Positions 33,001 through 48,000 of a DNA stretch of 64,000 bases are shown here, piece by piece. Each line of letters starts with the position of its first letter. Position 1 is the stretch's first letter. The stretch comes from Augochlora pura (Eukaryota > Arthropoda > Insecta > Hymenoptera > Halictidae): the NCBI RefSeq assembly GCF_028453695.1, contig NC_135777.1, positions 8,173,714 to 8,237,713 of the forward strand. The letters are read 5' to 3'. The notes beneath the pieces were generated by a model. The model saw nothing but the letters and a program-made list of their open reading frames with translations, was not told the origin of the DNA and ran no database searches. A program made the translations under genes and the position numbers.

Positions 33001-36000
33001 TTAAAGAAAAAATCGTATTTTTATACGTTGCAAGTTCTGCCAAAAATACAAATTTGTCTTTTGAACAAAACATTTTAAACAGGATTCATTGAAAACATTC
33101 TTATGAATAGACGGTGTACATAAGCATAACGTACTTGGTCTGTCCGGAATAAGGGACTGTGACTCCGGCGAAGTTCAGATTCGGACAATTCAGCACGAAG
33201 CACAGAGTAAAGGCAATGCAGGATGCAGTAGCCAAAAGGCAGAACTTTAAAATGCCCGAGCAGGGCAAATTAAACCGTTTTATGAGATAACCGCCGAGGA
33301 AAGTACCGCCGCCGCCTGCGGGAACTGTAACCAAACCTAGAAACAAAAAAGTTTCATCATTGACTGTGTTACGCAAAATTTGCACTAGTTTTGAAATCCC
33401 GCTGAATTCAATAACAAAATCAATATGATCTGCCGAGATTGAAAAGCTTTGAATCACTCACCGGATAAATTTGCTTCTCAATAAGAAAAAACGAAGTGAC
33501 ACTTTAATATTTGCTAACAAGTTAACTGCGAATATATGAATTCACCAAATATAATGAAGTAAACAATCTATCTCACTGTCGCGATAAAATTTCCTACTAA
33601 AAAAGGATACAAAAAATTGTAGAAATTCTGTAATTGACATTGTTAAGATTGTCTTACGTCGAAATAAAAAATAATATTTATTTTAAAATTTCGGTAAATA
33701 CAAGCATTATAAAAATATTTTTAGTCTGCAATTTATTTACTAACAGTAATTACAGCATAAGGATAGAGACAATTTAGCTCTGCATAAAAGTTTGAATTTG
33801 TGGGTGACAGAAAAATATAAAGTTCCTTTCGTTGGTATTATAAAGATTGAAATATTTCAAAAAGAAAAATATAGTTTATGGAAACATTTCTGTGCTTTTA
33901 ACTCTATTTACCTTCACAAAAACTGATCCCCTTATGATAAGTACTGTATAATATTATAAAATTTTCAAATCAGTATTGGGTCTGCAATGTTATAATATTT
34001 TTTTATTACTATTATACAATATTAAAATATTTTTAATCAGTATTGTAGAAAGAATTACAGTTTGGAAAGGAAAATCGATTACACTTTATTTTAAAATTAA
34101 AGAGCATGGAAGAACTATAGAGAAGCTTTGTAATGAAAAATTACGAATCATTTTGAACAGTTCTCCAAAATGTTCCATGAATTACCGGGCCACGATATCA
34201 CGAGAGGACATAACATATCATTTGGTCGATGCTGTTTTTTTTAAGCGCTTCGGGTTCTCCAACAAAAAATGACGGCGATTACGGCAACCGGTACAGACGA
34301 GCCCGTTTGATTGATTATAACAGAAAGTTTCGATATTATTCACCCATTAGTAGCGCGGCCGAGCTAGCGCTGACGTTGAATTGATTTTCGATCAGCTTTG
34401 GGAGAAATGCTGCGAAACCGGCAATGAGCAATCCTTCACTGGCACCTGCCAAATTCAACATGAAAAATCCCGGGTTGCCCAGCAGCTCTGTCAAAGCACG
34501 AGGCAGCTCGCGGATTTTCGAAAACGCCTCGATTGTCTCGCTCGAAGCCGATTGCTTCGGTTTCTCGTGGGCCTCCGAGACTCTTTCCTTGGCTAATTCT
34601 TCCGAACCTGTCCAGATTCAATGTATACTTTATCTTGTTTAATCATATCAAAAAAGAAACAAAACATGGTTTACCCTCCTGTACTAAAGCAACGTGTTAA
34701 GCACGTCTCACAATTCAACGAAATGATCTTTCAACAAGAAAACATCGATGTCCGTAATATTGAAAACTCGAAAAAATTGATCCTATTTGAGAAACAAGAA
34801 ATTATATTACAATGTGGTGATCTTTGTTTATTAATATTTGTCTTCGTTTTTTTATTTCCATTATTTTAAGTCATGATTCTGATTTCTTTAGAAACTTCAG
34901 CCTAAATTATATACATAGTTTATTACGTACATATTAATCTTATTTGCTATCGAAGTTGAAATGAAATATTAATAATTTCTTTAATCTGATAATTAAGCTA
35001 TAGGGTATAGAATTTACATAGTATCAGAAATGAAGTAGCGGAAAAAATTCGAATGGCTCAATAAAATAAAAAAAAAAACAAAGAAATAGCATTAATTTCA
35101 GGAATTAAATGATACTTTATATACAGTGTACCAAAATGATGTTATTTCTGGAAATGGGAAGTTTCTGAGATCATTTGAAGTGACTTTTTCATTATCGAAA
35201 ATACAATTTGCAGTTTTGTTTACGAGTTATTAACAAAAAGCACTGACCAATGAGAGACGAGCTTGGGTGGTATAAGACAAATCTTGGTTTCGACCGCTCG
35301 TTGGATCAGCCTTTTTGTATCAGCCGAACTCGTCTCTCATTGGTCAGTGCTTTTCGTTAATGACCAGCCCTTTATTTCTTGGAAGTAACACAATTTTGGA
35401 ACACCCTGTATACAATATGTTTCAAGTTCACATAGAAAGGATTTGTCCATATCAGCGAACTGCTAATTGTTTCGGAGAGATTTATCATCAACATCGTATA
35501 ACGAATTATTAGCGCAAAAAGTTTTAATATAATTGTTCAAGATACCAGGTAACGCTGCCGGGAACGCCAAGATCGGTATTGCGATTATGAAACTGAGTAC
35601 TGCGGTTCCTAGAAACCCTATCCACCATGCTCCAACCCACACGTTGTTTTCTGGCGTCAAACTGATCCTGAAAACCAGATTTTAAAAGTGAAATCGTTTG
35701 TTCTAGATGGAACTTCTTTTGTGCCTTTAAAAACTAATTTTCAGTACAATTTAATAAGGAAGACTAATGACAGTTGTAACATTTTTATTTTAGAACACCA
35801 TTATACCGAAGCTGCTGTATCGGCAACTGCAATTATTGTACGAACCTCCTACCTATTCATCTGAGATTATTCAGTTATGGTGATTTTGTTACGCATTATG
35901 GAATATCCAAGTAATTAATAACATAGCATTCTTAATATGCTCAATCATTCTTAGTATGCTTTTAAATCTATGGTTTCCTTATTAATTTTTTTCTAATTTT

Positions 36001-39000
36001 TATACGAAAGGATCTAAAAGTTTAATTATTATATTAAATTGTAGCAATTTTTAATTTAAAGATTTAATTATAAATCGTTATTTACTACACAGTTATTAAT
36101 GTAAATTAACTGTCAGTAACTCTTTAGAATATATGAAATTGCAGATTCAAAACAAGAAGAAAGAATACATTTGCTAAAAAAGCTTTTGTATCACAATTTT
36201 ATAGCATTAAGGAAAGTTGACTTCTAGATACCGAAAAGTTATTTTCTTCCTTATGCAGCTGTATGTTTCGTATTTATTTGTGGTATGAGATCATTTTAAG
36301 TAACTTTTTCCTTAGTGCAATTGCAATCCGTGGCTTTGTTTACGAATTATTAATGAAAAGGTGAGAGGCGAGCTCGGCTGGCACAACGCGGTCGAGCCAA
36401 TGGTCAGACGCAGCCTACTTCCGCTTATTGGTTCAGTCACTTCGCGCCAGGTAATTTCGCCTCTCATTGGTCATTGTTTTTCGTTAATAACTTGTAAACA
36501 AAGCCGCAGATTACTTTTCACTCGAGACATCTGTCTCATTCATTCCCTATTTTATGACTTTTACTCTCGTCGATTCTGCCGGTGTACCAATCTGGCTTTC
36601 GTCTGCAAATCCTTACACCGTGTGGCAGTTTGGAAAACCTTTTTTTTCGTCGGAGCATCTCAAATTTCTTTAAAACCTAGTGTCCGTTGCTATGACAATC
36701 GACACAGTCTGTGTGAACATCTTCGTGGAGAAGGTCAGTTTCGTTCGAGATTTCGTCCCTATAACTTCACCGATCTTTAAAAAATATTTAAAATTACTTA
36801 ATAACTTCTCCGTATTTGAAATTAATTGGCCCTTTCCAGGGCCACACAAAATAACGCTGGAAACTTCGGAAACGTGTTAATTGTTGAATAATTCGTGATC
36901 AGTGTGGAATAATAATGCAGTGAAAGTGAAAATGAAAGTAAAAGTTAGTGTAATCTGTGCCGTTCTACATAAGTGGATTACAACTTCTGGATTACAACAT
37001 TTACAACTGAATGGGTGAGTTTTTCATTAATAATATTTGTGAAATTTTTGAAATTAATAAGAAATTCATGAAATTCTTATTTGATGATCGCACGTGGCTT
37101 ATAGGCGATACGTGGCCGTGGCCGTGGCTCCTGTCACCGAGACGGGCTTCAGTCGGTCCTGCTCGTGTGAAGCAGGAAGCCGGGCATCGCATTCGCGATA
37201 ACGGCTGGACCTCCCGGTAGAAGACATCGCCCGTGTGAAGCTGAGACCGGGCGGCGTTCCCAAAACAATCGTTCGGGCCTCCTGGAAGCCCCCACTAAAA
37301 GACATCTCCCCACGCGATTATAAGACATATATAAACCCACAAGCAATTCAATAAAAGTTCAGTCTGTCAGTACCATAATTAATCTCTGTATTTTTAACCT
37401 CCATTAAGCACGTTATACGGTTAGTGACTCCGCGACATAATTAATTTGCGAATTACCGAACGTTCACCCGAGGGTTCCCGTTCGAGGTTGTTGCGGTGCC
37501 TGCCCGTGTATACTTCTATTTTATTTCGGGGTTTCCTCCGTTGCGTCCCGTGACACTCGCGTGCGCAGCCAACTTTAATTGTTAATAACTCGTTAACGAA
37601 GCCGCGGATTACATTTCAGCAAAGGAAAAGGTTACTTGAAATGACCTCAGGAACCCCCCATTTCCCGCTTTTATCATAATTACGAATCACCCTGTATAAC
37701 TTAAAATATTATTAGATAGCAATAATAATAATACAACAACGCAATCCCGCAGTGTTACTTATGCTGAAAAATGGAATAGGGTCGTTCTAGTGTTAAGTAA
37801 TATTAATATCATTAGTAAATAGAAGAATGTTCTTAAATTTTTCTGAAGCTTCGACTATTTTGTATTTAATATACCTATTTTCATCATAAATGTATAAAAT
37901 CTGAAGTCTAGTAATTGCTATTACAAGAATCAAAATTCTAATTCACCGTTCCACGATCAGCAATCCAATTACGATCATGCAGGGTCTCAAGTGGCACAGA
38001 AATAGATCGAAGTTCAAGCAACGCATCATCAATTAAGTCAGCGGTAGCAAAGAACTCAACGGTATCAGTCAAATGAACTCGTATAATTAGCAAGTAACGA
38101 AATACGCAACTCCCTCTCGCTTCGTTTATAAATAGCGACCGACGAGTGGGTCAGCCAGGACCAATAACGTCCTTGGCAGTGCAATTACATTTCTCCGGAA
38201 CATCTCACGTTCAGGCTACTTCCGTCGACCCGTGTCTGAGCAGCTCGTATATGTGAAGCGTTTAATTTTCCAGGCAAATGAAAAGTTTTGCTGGCAGATG
38301 CTGCCTCCGCGAACTTGGCCCTCGAGCTACGACGCTCACTTCCAACTACTTTTCTCACTTTCCTGTTCTCTGAGTGATCAAGGCACGAAATTCTTACCGC
38401 CACACAGGGGAGTATTAAGTTCACAAAACTGGTCAAAATATAATTTTTAAAATCTTCTGCAAGATGAAAAATTTTAGTTGTCTTAGCTATTGTAATATAT
38501 GAACAATATTTTCCGTACTAGCATATTCATCTTCTGTTTATGTATTTATGTAGCAGCCTTCTTGCACTGAAACTCAAGGTTTATGTTATACTCACTTTTC
38601 TCTTCGCTTGCTTTTGGAAATGTCGCTTACTTATTAGGCTAATTTATAATTAATGCAGAAATTATGTTCATCTTTTTCTAGAAACACTTTTTAGACAGGT
38701 TTACGTTGCAATTCTCAGCAATTTTCACATTTTAATTGTTCCTCTGTTCAAAATTATTGGAGTCTGAAGACGCCTTATTATTTATTGTGATATAGGTATA
38801 GAGCCCAGATGTTTCCTTTTGCATTATCACAAAACGGCAAAAGTGTCTGTTAACAATGCAAAGAAAATTGGCTATGAAAGGTGTGCCAGTAAGTAATATT
38901 ATATGATACATTTTGCTAGACTGTTATTGATTAAATGGAACAAAACCAAAATATAAAATTGTTTTGAATACTTTGCACCCAGGTGTTGGCGACTTGTCAA

Positions 39001-42000
39001 TGACCGCGCGTGGTCCAAGACCCCCTGGAAGGATTCGCGGTGCCACCTCCTCGGTCCCCAAACGTCGTCCCTTGCGACTCCGCGTCACTGCCATGGTCCC
39101 GTCGCGATTGGACAGCCCTTTGCGACACCCACCCTTGAGTCGAAGGGGTAGGGAGGACCGAGGTGACGTCGAGGGTGACTTTCGGTCTTCCCGGCAGAAT
39201 AGAAAGAACAGTTAAAGTTAAGAATAAGATTTAGAAAGATTAAGAATAGAAAGAACAGTTAAGAGCAGTTAAAAGGTTAAGAATAAGAATAAGTTAAGAA
39301 CAAGTATTAAAATAAATAAGTTCAATCTCCGAACAAGTGTTGGTCGATTCTCCGATTTCGAACAAGAACCCGCATCTTTCTTTGGGAAACTCTCCCGTTG
39401 TGTCGTGGCAACATAACAACTATTATTTGCATTTGTAAAGTGTTCCGTCCTACAACAGAATTATGCCTATCAATTAGTTTCTAGCCCTTCTTCAAATTCC
39501 GGATTTTCCAATTTAGAAGGCCATTACTTTAGTGCCCTTTTTATATCGCGAAGCTCATTAAGAAATCGAATTTAACTAAATCGGTTTATTAATATAGCCG
39601 ATAGTAAAATAATTTCGCCGAAATTAGTTTTCCCGGTTTATGGTAGGGTAGCCAGATGGGCCGCGCCGGCCGCTCGCTTGGGTTTCGGGGACCTACGTCT
39701 CTAGCTTGGGTTTTCCCGGTCCTACGTCACCGCGAGGCCCGGCCCCTCTGACTTCCTCTCCACCTCACCGGTAACCAATCCGCGTTCGAGCTTTCTTTCC
39801 GAGAAACTATAAAAAGGGTACAAAACTTGTAATTTCTAGTATTCTTGATTATCCGTCGTGTTATTCACAAGTATTCTGACTTCTGCAGTATTCTTGATAA
39901 TCCGCCGTATTATTCGCAGCAAGTATTCCGTTATTCGCAGTATTTCTACAACGAAAGTATTCTATTTTCCGCACGTATTCCTATTTCACAAGTATTCTGG
40001 ATTTTCCGACGTAACACAAGTATTCATCATCGCTCGTATAGCGACAAATCAACATATTTTCAACATCGTCTCTCATGCAGCCAGAGTCGGGTTAGATACA
40101 TTCAACTTCCAACTTAAACCATCGAACTTAGTCTATAGCATTCAAGTTCAGTCTTCAAGGTCCGGACACGAAACACAACGATCAACTACTACATTCCTGC
40201 AGTTCGACTTCGTGGTCACTGTAGCAACGCATTTTATACGCAAAAAAGAAAACAACTGTTCACCTTTAATTAGACGGACAGCGGGACTAATCTATTCCGT
40301 CGCACAGCGCAATCGGCCTTACAACCCAATAGATAGTTTATATCGCGGAATATTAGTACCCGAGGTGTTCACGCAGGGCACCTCCCCAACACAAAGAATA
40401 AATAAATATTAAGAAACATGTAGAAGAGTCTGAAAATAATCAAAAGCATAAAATAACATGGAAGACTACGTGGAACTATTAAAGACTATTATAAACTGTC
40501 GCAAAGTATTGAAAACAATTAAAAAGTACGAAAAAAAAATTATAGAAAATGATAAAAGAAAGAAAAAACAATTAAAAGCTATTCAAAGCAATTTTATACA
40601 TTGACTTTTTCTCATTTAATAATGAACAATCTTATTATAGTAGCATTTAATATGCCTTGTTTTCATCCATCCACCACAGTACAAAAAATAATGTAAAAGA
40701 TTAATTATTATATTTTATTTTTGCATTGTTAAGGAAAACGAAGCGAAGAGGAAAATATGTACATAAATAAAAATGTAATACTTATACACTGTCGCTCATA
40801 TAATCTGATAACACAGATAAAAAAAATTGTTGCTTGCAATAAAAAAAAATGCAAGCTTTGAAAAATTATGATTTGGTCGGCGAAACGTCCAAGCGAGTGC
40901 GATGGAAAAATGTAACTCGAAATCGCGACCATTTCGCCGGAAGTACCCGGAAATGCAGCTCTAGCCTACCCATCAAGTATGAATCGCCTGTTTTGTTCCT
41001 CCTGTTATTTCGTTTTACTTTTTCGGTGAAAAACCTTGTCCAGCATTTTATTGTATTTACACGTCCCAGATTCCCAACTTCCGTTATAACATCGAATTTA
41101 AACGAAAGATACAGGTCCTGCGAGTCTGTTTAATAATGACAGTTACATGGTGCTTCGCTTATGAGATTCTTTGCTGTTTAATAAAACGTTGTTGGAAATT
41201 CTGGGAAAGGGTGCACGTTGTGTACCAAGCTGTTTTTACTCAACTCAATGCACTGAACATTTGATATTTCACTAAAATTTGATATCTCATATGTAATTAT
41301 TACTTATCGTACATATAGGAGTGTACAGGAGTGTACTCCTTCGTACACGAAGGAGTTCATTTAGTTTTTAGTCGTAGTCTGACTTTCAGTCTTGTTCGAT
41401 CCTGCTACATACACGGTACTTTATCCTGCAGACTCTCATAGCCTGTACCACGAGCTGTAATAAATAAAACTCTGCGTCCACAAAGTGAGAGTGGTAAATT
41501 GTATTATATTCTCTCTATCCACCTCAACGGCTTCATAAGTAAACAATAGATTGCAGCACTTACATTGGCCACGAAATGATTAATCAAAATAAGAAAAAAT
41601 TAAATAGGAAACTAAATATAAAAATGAAATCAAATGATTAAATATTAATGCTACTTTATGTTTCAATTTCATTGCAATAAAAATTGTGCTTTGCATTAAT
41701 AGTAGAACTATTATTTTCTGCAACTGATTTACAAAAACCTTATTTACCTCAATTTTAAGGACAATAGACTTTTACACGTATTAGCGTCGAATTATAGGTT
41801 CCATATAAAATGGTTTGCATTAGACGAAACTGGAATAGAAGGAACTTCTTATTTTTAATGTGAAAATAACTTCGAAGGTGAATTTACAAAATTAACACAT
41901 TATCGTATTATTAAATTAGCGGATTGACATAAATTATAGCATGTTTACATCAATTGAAATGTAATTTTCGTTACGTCAATTCGATTTATCTTATGTTATA

Positions 42001-45000
42001 TTTTCGTAATCGTTCATAATTAATAAGGTTGAACGGTTAACGAATGTGCAAAAGGAAAGTTGACTTTAAAGTTTCTGATTCAATGCGTTAGTTGTTTAAT
42101 TTTATTTCAATCTTCATATAACTCTTTTAGGTAGCTTCGAAAGGCATTCATCAGCTCGTTTAGTAGTTGGAAATTGAATGAATATGCACTTCCAATAGAT
42201 TTTTCAGTGACAACGAAAGGGAGATTTAAATTCGTTGATTATTCGAATCTTTTAATAGCGAAACACGACTGAGCATAAAATGTGAATAGCGGTCCTTCCT
42301 TTTAATTTCAGTCTTCTTCGAACCACTTCTTGTTTCGTTGCCCCTCCCGTTTTTATCTTTTGTCTTTTCCCGTGTAGGCCGTTGCCATAATGATTTTTCA
42401 ACTCCTCAAACTTTCCAGAGGAATAGCGTGATTCATTAATCTGGATAAAATTGAAGTCGACGAAGCAGCATCATAGGATTAAGTTTAAAACGGGGATGAG
42501 AAATTGATTAATAAACATCCCTTAAGCCCCGGCTAGTATCGTCAAAATGCGTAGTGAAAAAAAAACTCATCAGCAATTTCGACGGGTGAAATCGTTCCGA
42601 ATTTGATCCCCGTGTAGCAGCAAATAAAGAAAAAAACTAAGGTAAATAAACGTGCGACAGGAGTGTAAACAAATGTGCGACAGGAGTGTAAACAAATGTG
42701 CGACAGGAGTGTAAACAAATGTGCGACGGATACACAAAGAGCGCTTCAAAATATTAACGTAAATAACAATACAATTTCTTTAACCCTTTGCACTCGAATG
42801 GTGACTCTGAGGCACCACTAAAATTATTACAGCACGTTCCAAAATAATTTTTATATTCTGAAAATTTAGATTTCCAAAAATTACTAAAAGTACAACTATT
42901 GTTGCATGAGTTATAAAATTCAATTTCATAAGCATAAAATAAATTTTTATTATATAAAGTGGAAATGCTGTATGTCGGAAAAGTTATTTTAGAATTACAG
43001 TTAAAATGGCTTCGAGTGCAAAGGGTTGATGTGCACACGTAGCCGGAGTTAAATAAATTTTGTGGATATTTATTTTTGTGGTTTCTTGTATTTCTTTATT
43101 TATTTCTAATCGCAGATTTTAATAGCAAAAAAATTAGGTTTTGATTCTATTTGGAAGGAATGGATAATATTCACATTTAGGGGTAATTATAAATTCCCTT
43201 CGCCAAGAAACGATCCAAGCCCGGTGCTGCTCATTGGCTCGGTTGCCTCATGTTAGCTGATCTTGTTCCTCATTAGCCAGTGTTTTTCGTTAACAACTCG
43301 TTAACGACGCCTCGGAGAAAATTCTTGTAAAGGAAAAAGTTATTTCAAATAACTTCAGGAATTCCTCATTTCCTTATTGTGACTAACTTTCAAGACATCC
43401 AGTATATGAAATCTTCGTAATGAGTTCGATCTGTTGTTCAATAATGCAAGAGATTAACTAGAATAAGAGCAATTATCTATCTTTGTACAACTTCTCATTT
43501 TAAATGATTATATCTAATCAAATTGATTAGAAAATTCGTTTTAACGAAATTAAACCAAGAACATTAGTAATGTTCTATAATATAAACGCTCCCTTGCATT
43601 CTACAAAATTGCACATGGCACATATGCATAGAGACCCATAGTTTAGTCAAAGATCAAAAGACCAAAATATATAACTTTATTCACGTATAGCCACATCGGC
43701 ACATTTCCAAACGGAATAACCTTTTTAAGATTTGTCCAAATGACAAATTTTTCGAGGTAGTAAACCGACTAGTTTTCTACAGAATGATTCCACAGGAAAT
43801 TCAGATTGTAATTGATTGGAATGATACGAATTTAAAAAATACTAACAAAAGTAGTAGCAAAATTAAACAAAGGTATTTAAGTCATTATCTAGTAGATTAA
43901 TCTTTCTATCATATGAAAATAGAATTCGAGTAATTTAGTTCAGTTTTTAAAAAGTTATTGCGTTTATAGTAGGATAGTGCATAACATCGTTGTAACTCGC
44001 TGCAAGCATCATCAGATAACAAATATTCCTCACATTGCTACACAATGCTATAATAGCTAGAATCAAGACAGCTACAAAACAGCATCAACTAAAAATTACT
44101 TGGCAAAAAGAAACACTGCGACTAAAAACTATGGTGCGTCAACCCCTTCCGTCAACGGAACCTGTTCGTTTCGATTTTTCTGTCAATAATCGCGCGGCCA
44201 TTAAAAAGAATCCAACAAAGGCCATTGTTTAATTACAAGAAAAAAGAACAAACGAGCCGTCGCCAATTCAAAAAGAGGCTTCCCGATTAATTGAGTCTTT
44301 CTATCGGAGCGCGGAGTAGCGGAAGCGCTATGCGCGCAAATTAAACTACTGAAAAGAAAAAAACGAACATACAAATAGTCATTGTCGAGCGAGCACTGCG
44401 GAAGAATCGATACTCTTTGGCCATTTCGGAGATCTCGGAAAAAGAAAGGACGCTCAAAAATACTTTATACAATTGGCAAATCGATTTACGGTCGATGTTA
44501 GCCGGTATACATCATGTCGAGTTTGAAAGAAAGATGCCAGCGGAGACAAAATAAACAGATAGAGATACAATAGGTTAAAAAGGTATTTGTACAACTAGAT
44601 TTTGTGCAGTGATTTGTTATTAACAAATGATGCACTAAGGAAACATTTTTTTCACAAATAATGTGTAAGACACCAATTTTTTATATTGCGTGCTGAAAGA
44701 ATAATATAACAAACATCAAAATTTTAGAGTCCAAATATTATTCATACACTTATCGATAAAAGCCAATTCATAATTATTTTAATTTGTGCGTTAAATTTTA
44801 TATTTTGTCGATATTCCTTAGCAACGATTATAGGCCTGCAACCTTCTGTAAATATTATAGATTCTATCAATTTTGTTGTTCTTTCCTTTGGTATTTTAAA
44901 AGCCTTAGTTATTTCTCTTTCTCTCAATCTTAGATCTGATAAGTTCCACTTTTTTAGGCAACTAATATCCAGACTTAGCAGTGGTGTAAACAATTAATTT

Positions 45001-48000
45001 AGAACATTATAAGGCAATCACTCGCTTGATTTTATTGCAGTGTACTTGGGGTTGTTGTCTTTCTGGAAATAATACGTTTCCTGCATCTCTAATTTAGTAG
45101 CATTTTCACGTTAATTATGTCTCAATACGTCATGAATATTAAGCATACTGTACCTTCAAAGTTCACTCGGTATAACAGTCAGTAATGTCGCTTCAGCCAT
45201 AATAATATCGTTGAAATACTTTGAATAAGATTTGGGTTGTATTAACCCTTTGCAACCGGAGCCTTTTTAACTCGAAATCCAAACTAGTTTCTCTGACCTA
45301 CAGCATTTTTATTTTTTATAACACAAAGCATTTTATACATATGATATAGAACGTTGTGACTTAGGCAATAATCTGGAATTCAAATTATTTTGAAAACTGA
45401 TATAACAATTTTTAATAGTGTTTTAGAGTTGTTACTCAAGTACAAAGTGTTAATAATTCTGCGAATACTTTTTAATCTCCACAATTTTTGTATTTATTAG
45501 GTAAGGATCCCAATTACCGAGAATGTCCGGAATACCGTCACTATCATTTATTTTGATGGTAATCGCAATAATATGACAGTGAATAATAAATAACAAAACT
45601 TTAATACAACATTTGATATTCTACAATATTAATAGAATAAAATCGTTTAGTATTAAGAATTAAGTAATAGAATTATAGGATTAAGTAGTAGTAATTCACT
45701 ATATACAATTCAACAACACATTTGCTCTTTCCTCTCCTCTTCTCCTCCTCTTCTTTTTCATATATCCCTCATGTTGCCACGACACAACTCTCCCGTTGTG
45801 TCGTGGCAACATAACAACTATTATTTGCATTTGTAAAGTGTTCCGTCCTACAACAGAATTATGCCTATCAATTAGTTTCTAGCCCTTCTTCAAATTCCGG
45901 ATTTTCCAATTTAGAAGGCCATTACTTTAGTGCCCTTTTTATATCGCGAAGCTCATTAAGAAATCGAATTTAACTAAATCGGTTTATTAATATAGCCGAT
46001 AGTAAAATAATTTCGCCGAAATTAGTTTTCCCGGTTTATGGTAGGGTAGCCAGATGGGCCGCGCCGGCCGCTCGCTTGGGTTTCGGGGACCTACGTCACT
46101 AGCTTGGGTTTTCCCGTCCTACGTCACAGCGAGGCCCGGGCTCTCTGACTTCCCTCTCCACCTTACCGATAGCCAATCCACGTGCAAGCGTTCTTTCGGA
46201 GAAATTATAAAAAGGGCACAAAACTTGCAATTTCTAGTATTCAGTATTCTGTATTCTTGGCCTTCCGCTGTATTATTCGCAACAAGTATTCATCATCGCT
46301 CGTATAGCGACAAATCAACGTATCTTCAACATCGTCTCTCATCCAACCAGAGTCGAGTTAGATACATCCAGCTTCCACCTTAGACCATCGAACTTAGTCT
46401 ATATTTATATAGTACTTCAAGTTCAGTCTTCAAGGTTCGGAGAAACAACAAAACAAATCAACTATTACCTTCCTGCAGTTCGACTTCGCGTCACTGTAGC
46501 GATACATTTAATACGCAATAAAGGAAAACAGCTGTTCATCTTTAATTAGACAGACAGCGGGACTAAACCACTCCGTCGCACTGCGTAATCGGCCTTACAA
46601 CCCGACAGATAGTTTATATCGCGGAGTATTAGTTCTGGAGGTGTTCAAGCAGGATTCCTCCACCAAACACTCCACGACTTTGTTTCTTCAGAATTTATTC
46701 CTTTATTCCGATTTATTCTTTTCTTCCTTCTGGCTTCTTCTTGGCGCATCTATTTCTTTCCAATATTCTTCTATAATTTCATTAGTGTTGCGACGGCAAC
46801 ACCGAAGGTCGAACGTACCTAGCCATCCCTTCAACAATTAAGCCATAAAGATGCTAGTAGACTTGCAAGACGTAAAAAAAACCATCCATACGAAACGACT
46901 TTACGACCACCGTACTTAAAGAAATTCGACCCGACGAACGGACAACGCGTGCAACAGACCCACAGAACCGTTGCACGGACAACGATTAAAAAATTTCACC
47001 TTAACGAACGAACGAAGACACAAACCAGAACTTTCAACCAAATGTCCCACACCTTATTCCAAGTCCTTCCGACACACCCACCTCCAATCAAAAACGCTTA
47101 ATTTCCTCCACCAATGAACAGAAAATCGAGGTGACAACAGACAGAACACGACGAGGCAAGAACAGAACGCAAATAAAACTCAAACATAACGCATACAGAA
47201 CGAAATTCAACCTCGAACAGATCGCAAAACAAACTCGAACATAACGCATGCAGAACGCAGACCTAAGTCGAATAGAACACATCTAAGTCAACTAGAACGC
47301 ATTCAGAACACATTCAGAAATCGCGAACATCGTATCTGTACAGTGATGTATTAATAAAGTGTGGATAGAAGCAAGCAAGCGTCTTCATCACTACGGCTTT
47401 GTACGCGTATACAATTAGTTTTTAATTTCTTTGTTTTCTCTTCACATTATACCGTATCTTTGTCAACTTCTACATATACGAACTTTATACGACGTTTTAA
47501 AGTGCAATCCGAATATCCATTGATAAATTTCTCTTGTTTTTCCTTGTTTTTTCTTCTTTTGGTCTCCGACCAACCTCATACTTCAGCTGCGTAAAGTAGA
47601 ATGCTCTTGAGTAAACTTCTAAAGGTTTAAATTCTTCTATCAAAGTTGTTCTTAAATCTTCTTTAATCTACTCCACATATTTCACAAGACTTTCAATAAT
47701 TTTGTCATTTTTTACGTTTTTTTAATGTGAATATCCCTTCCGCCTTTCTTCCGAAATAAATATTCTAGAGATTTAAATTCCTTCACTTCCTCCAATATGT
47801 TATTTTTTCACTGCCATTCCTTTTCCATATTTTTCCCCTTTCCTTTTCGAATACTAATAACTGTAATTTGTCTACATTCAGAATTCACTAGTCCTTGTTC
47901 TCCAAGTTTCCTTTCAGCCTTTTTCTTTCAATTCTTCCATTTTATTCAGGTCTTACAGATACCTCACAAATAAAACAATATCACCCGTGTGATATCTGTG

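Noticed and set aside
39441..46669. B1 and B2 as the two LTRs of a single 7-kb element
   Set aside because: The 5.4 kb between them has no coding or LTR-retrotransposon features, the copies are unequal in length and largely diverged, and there is no outer duplication.
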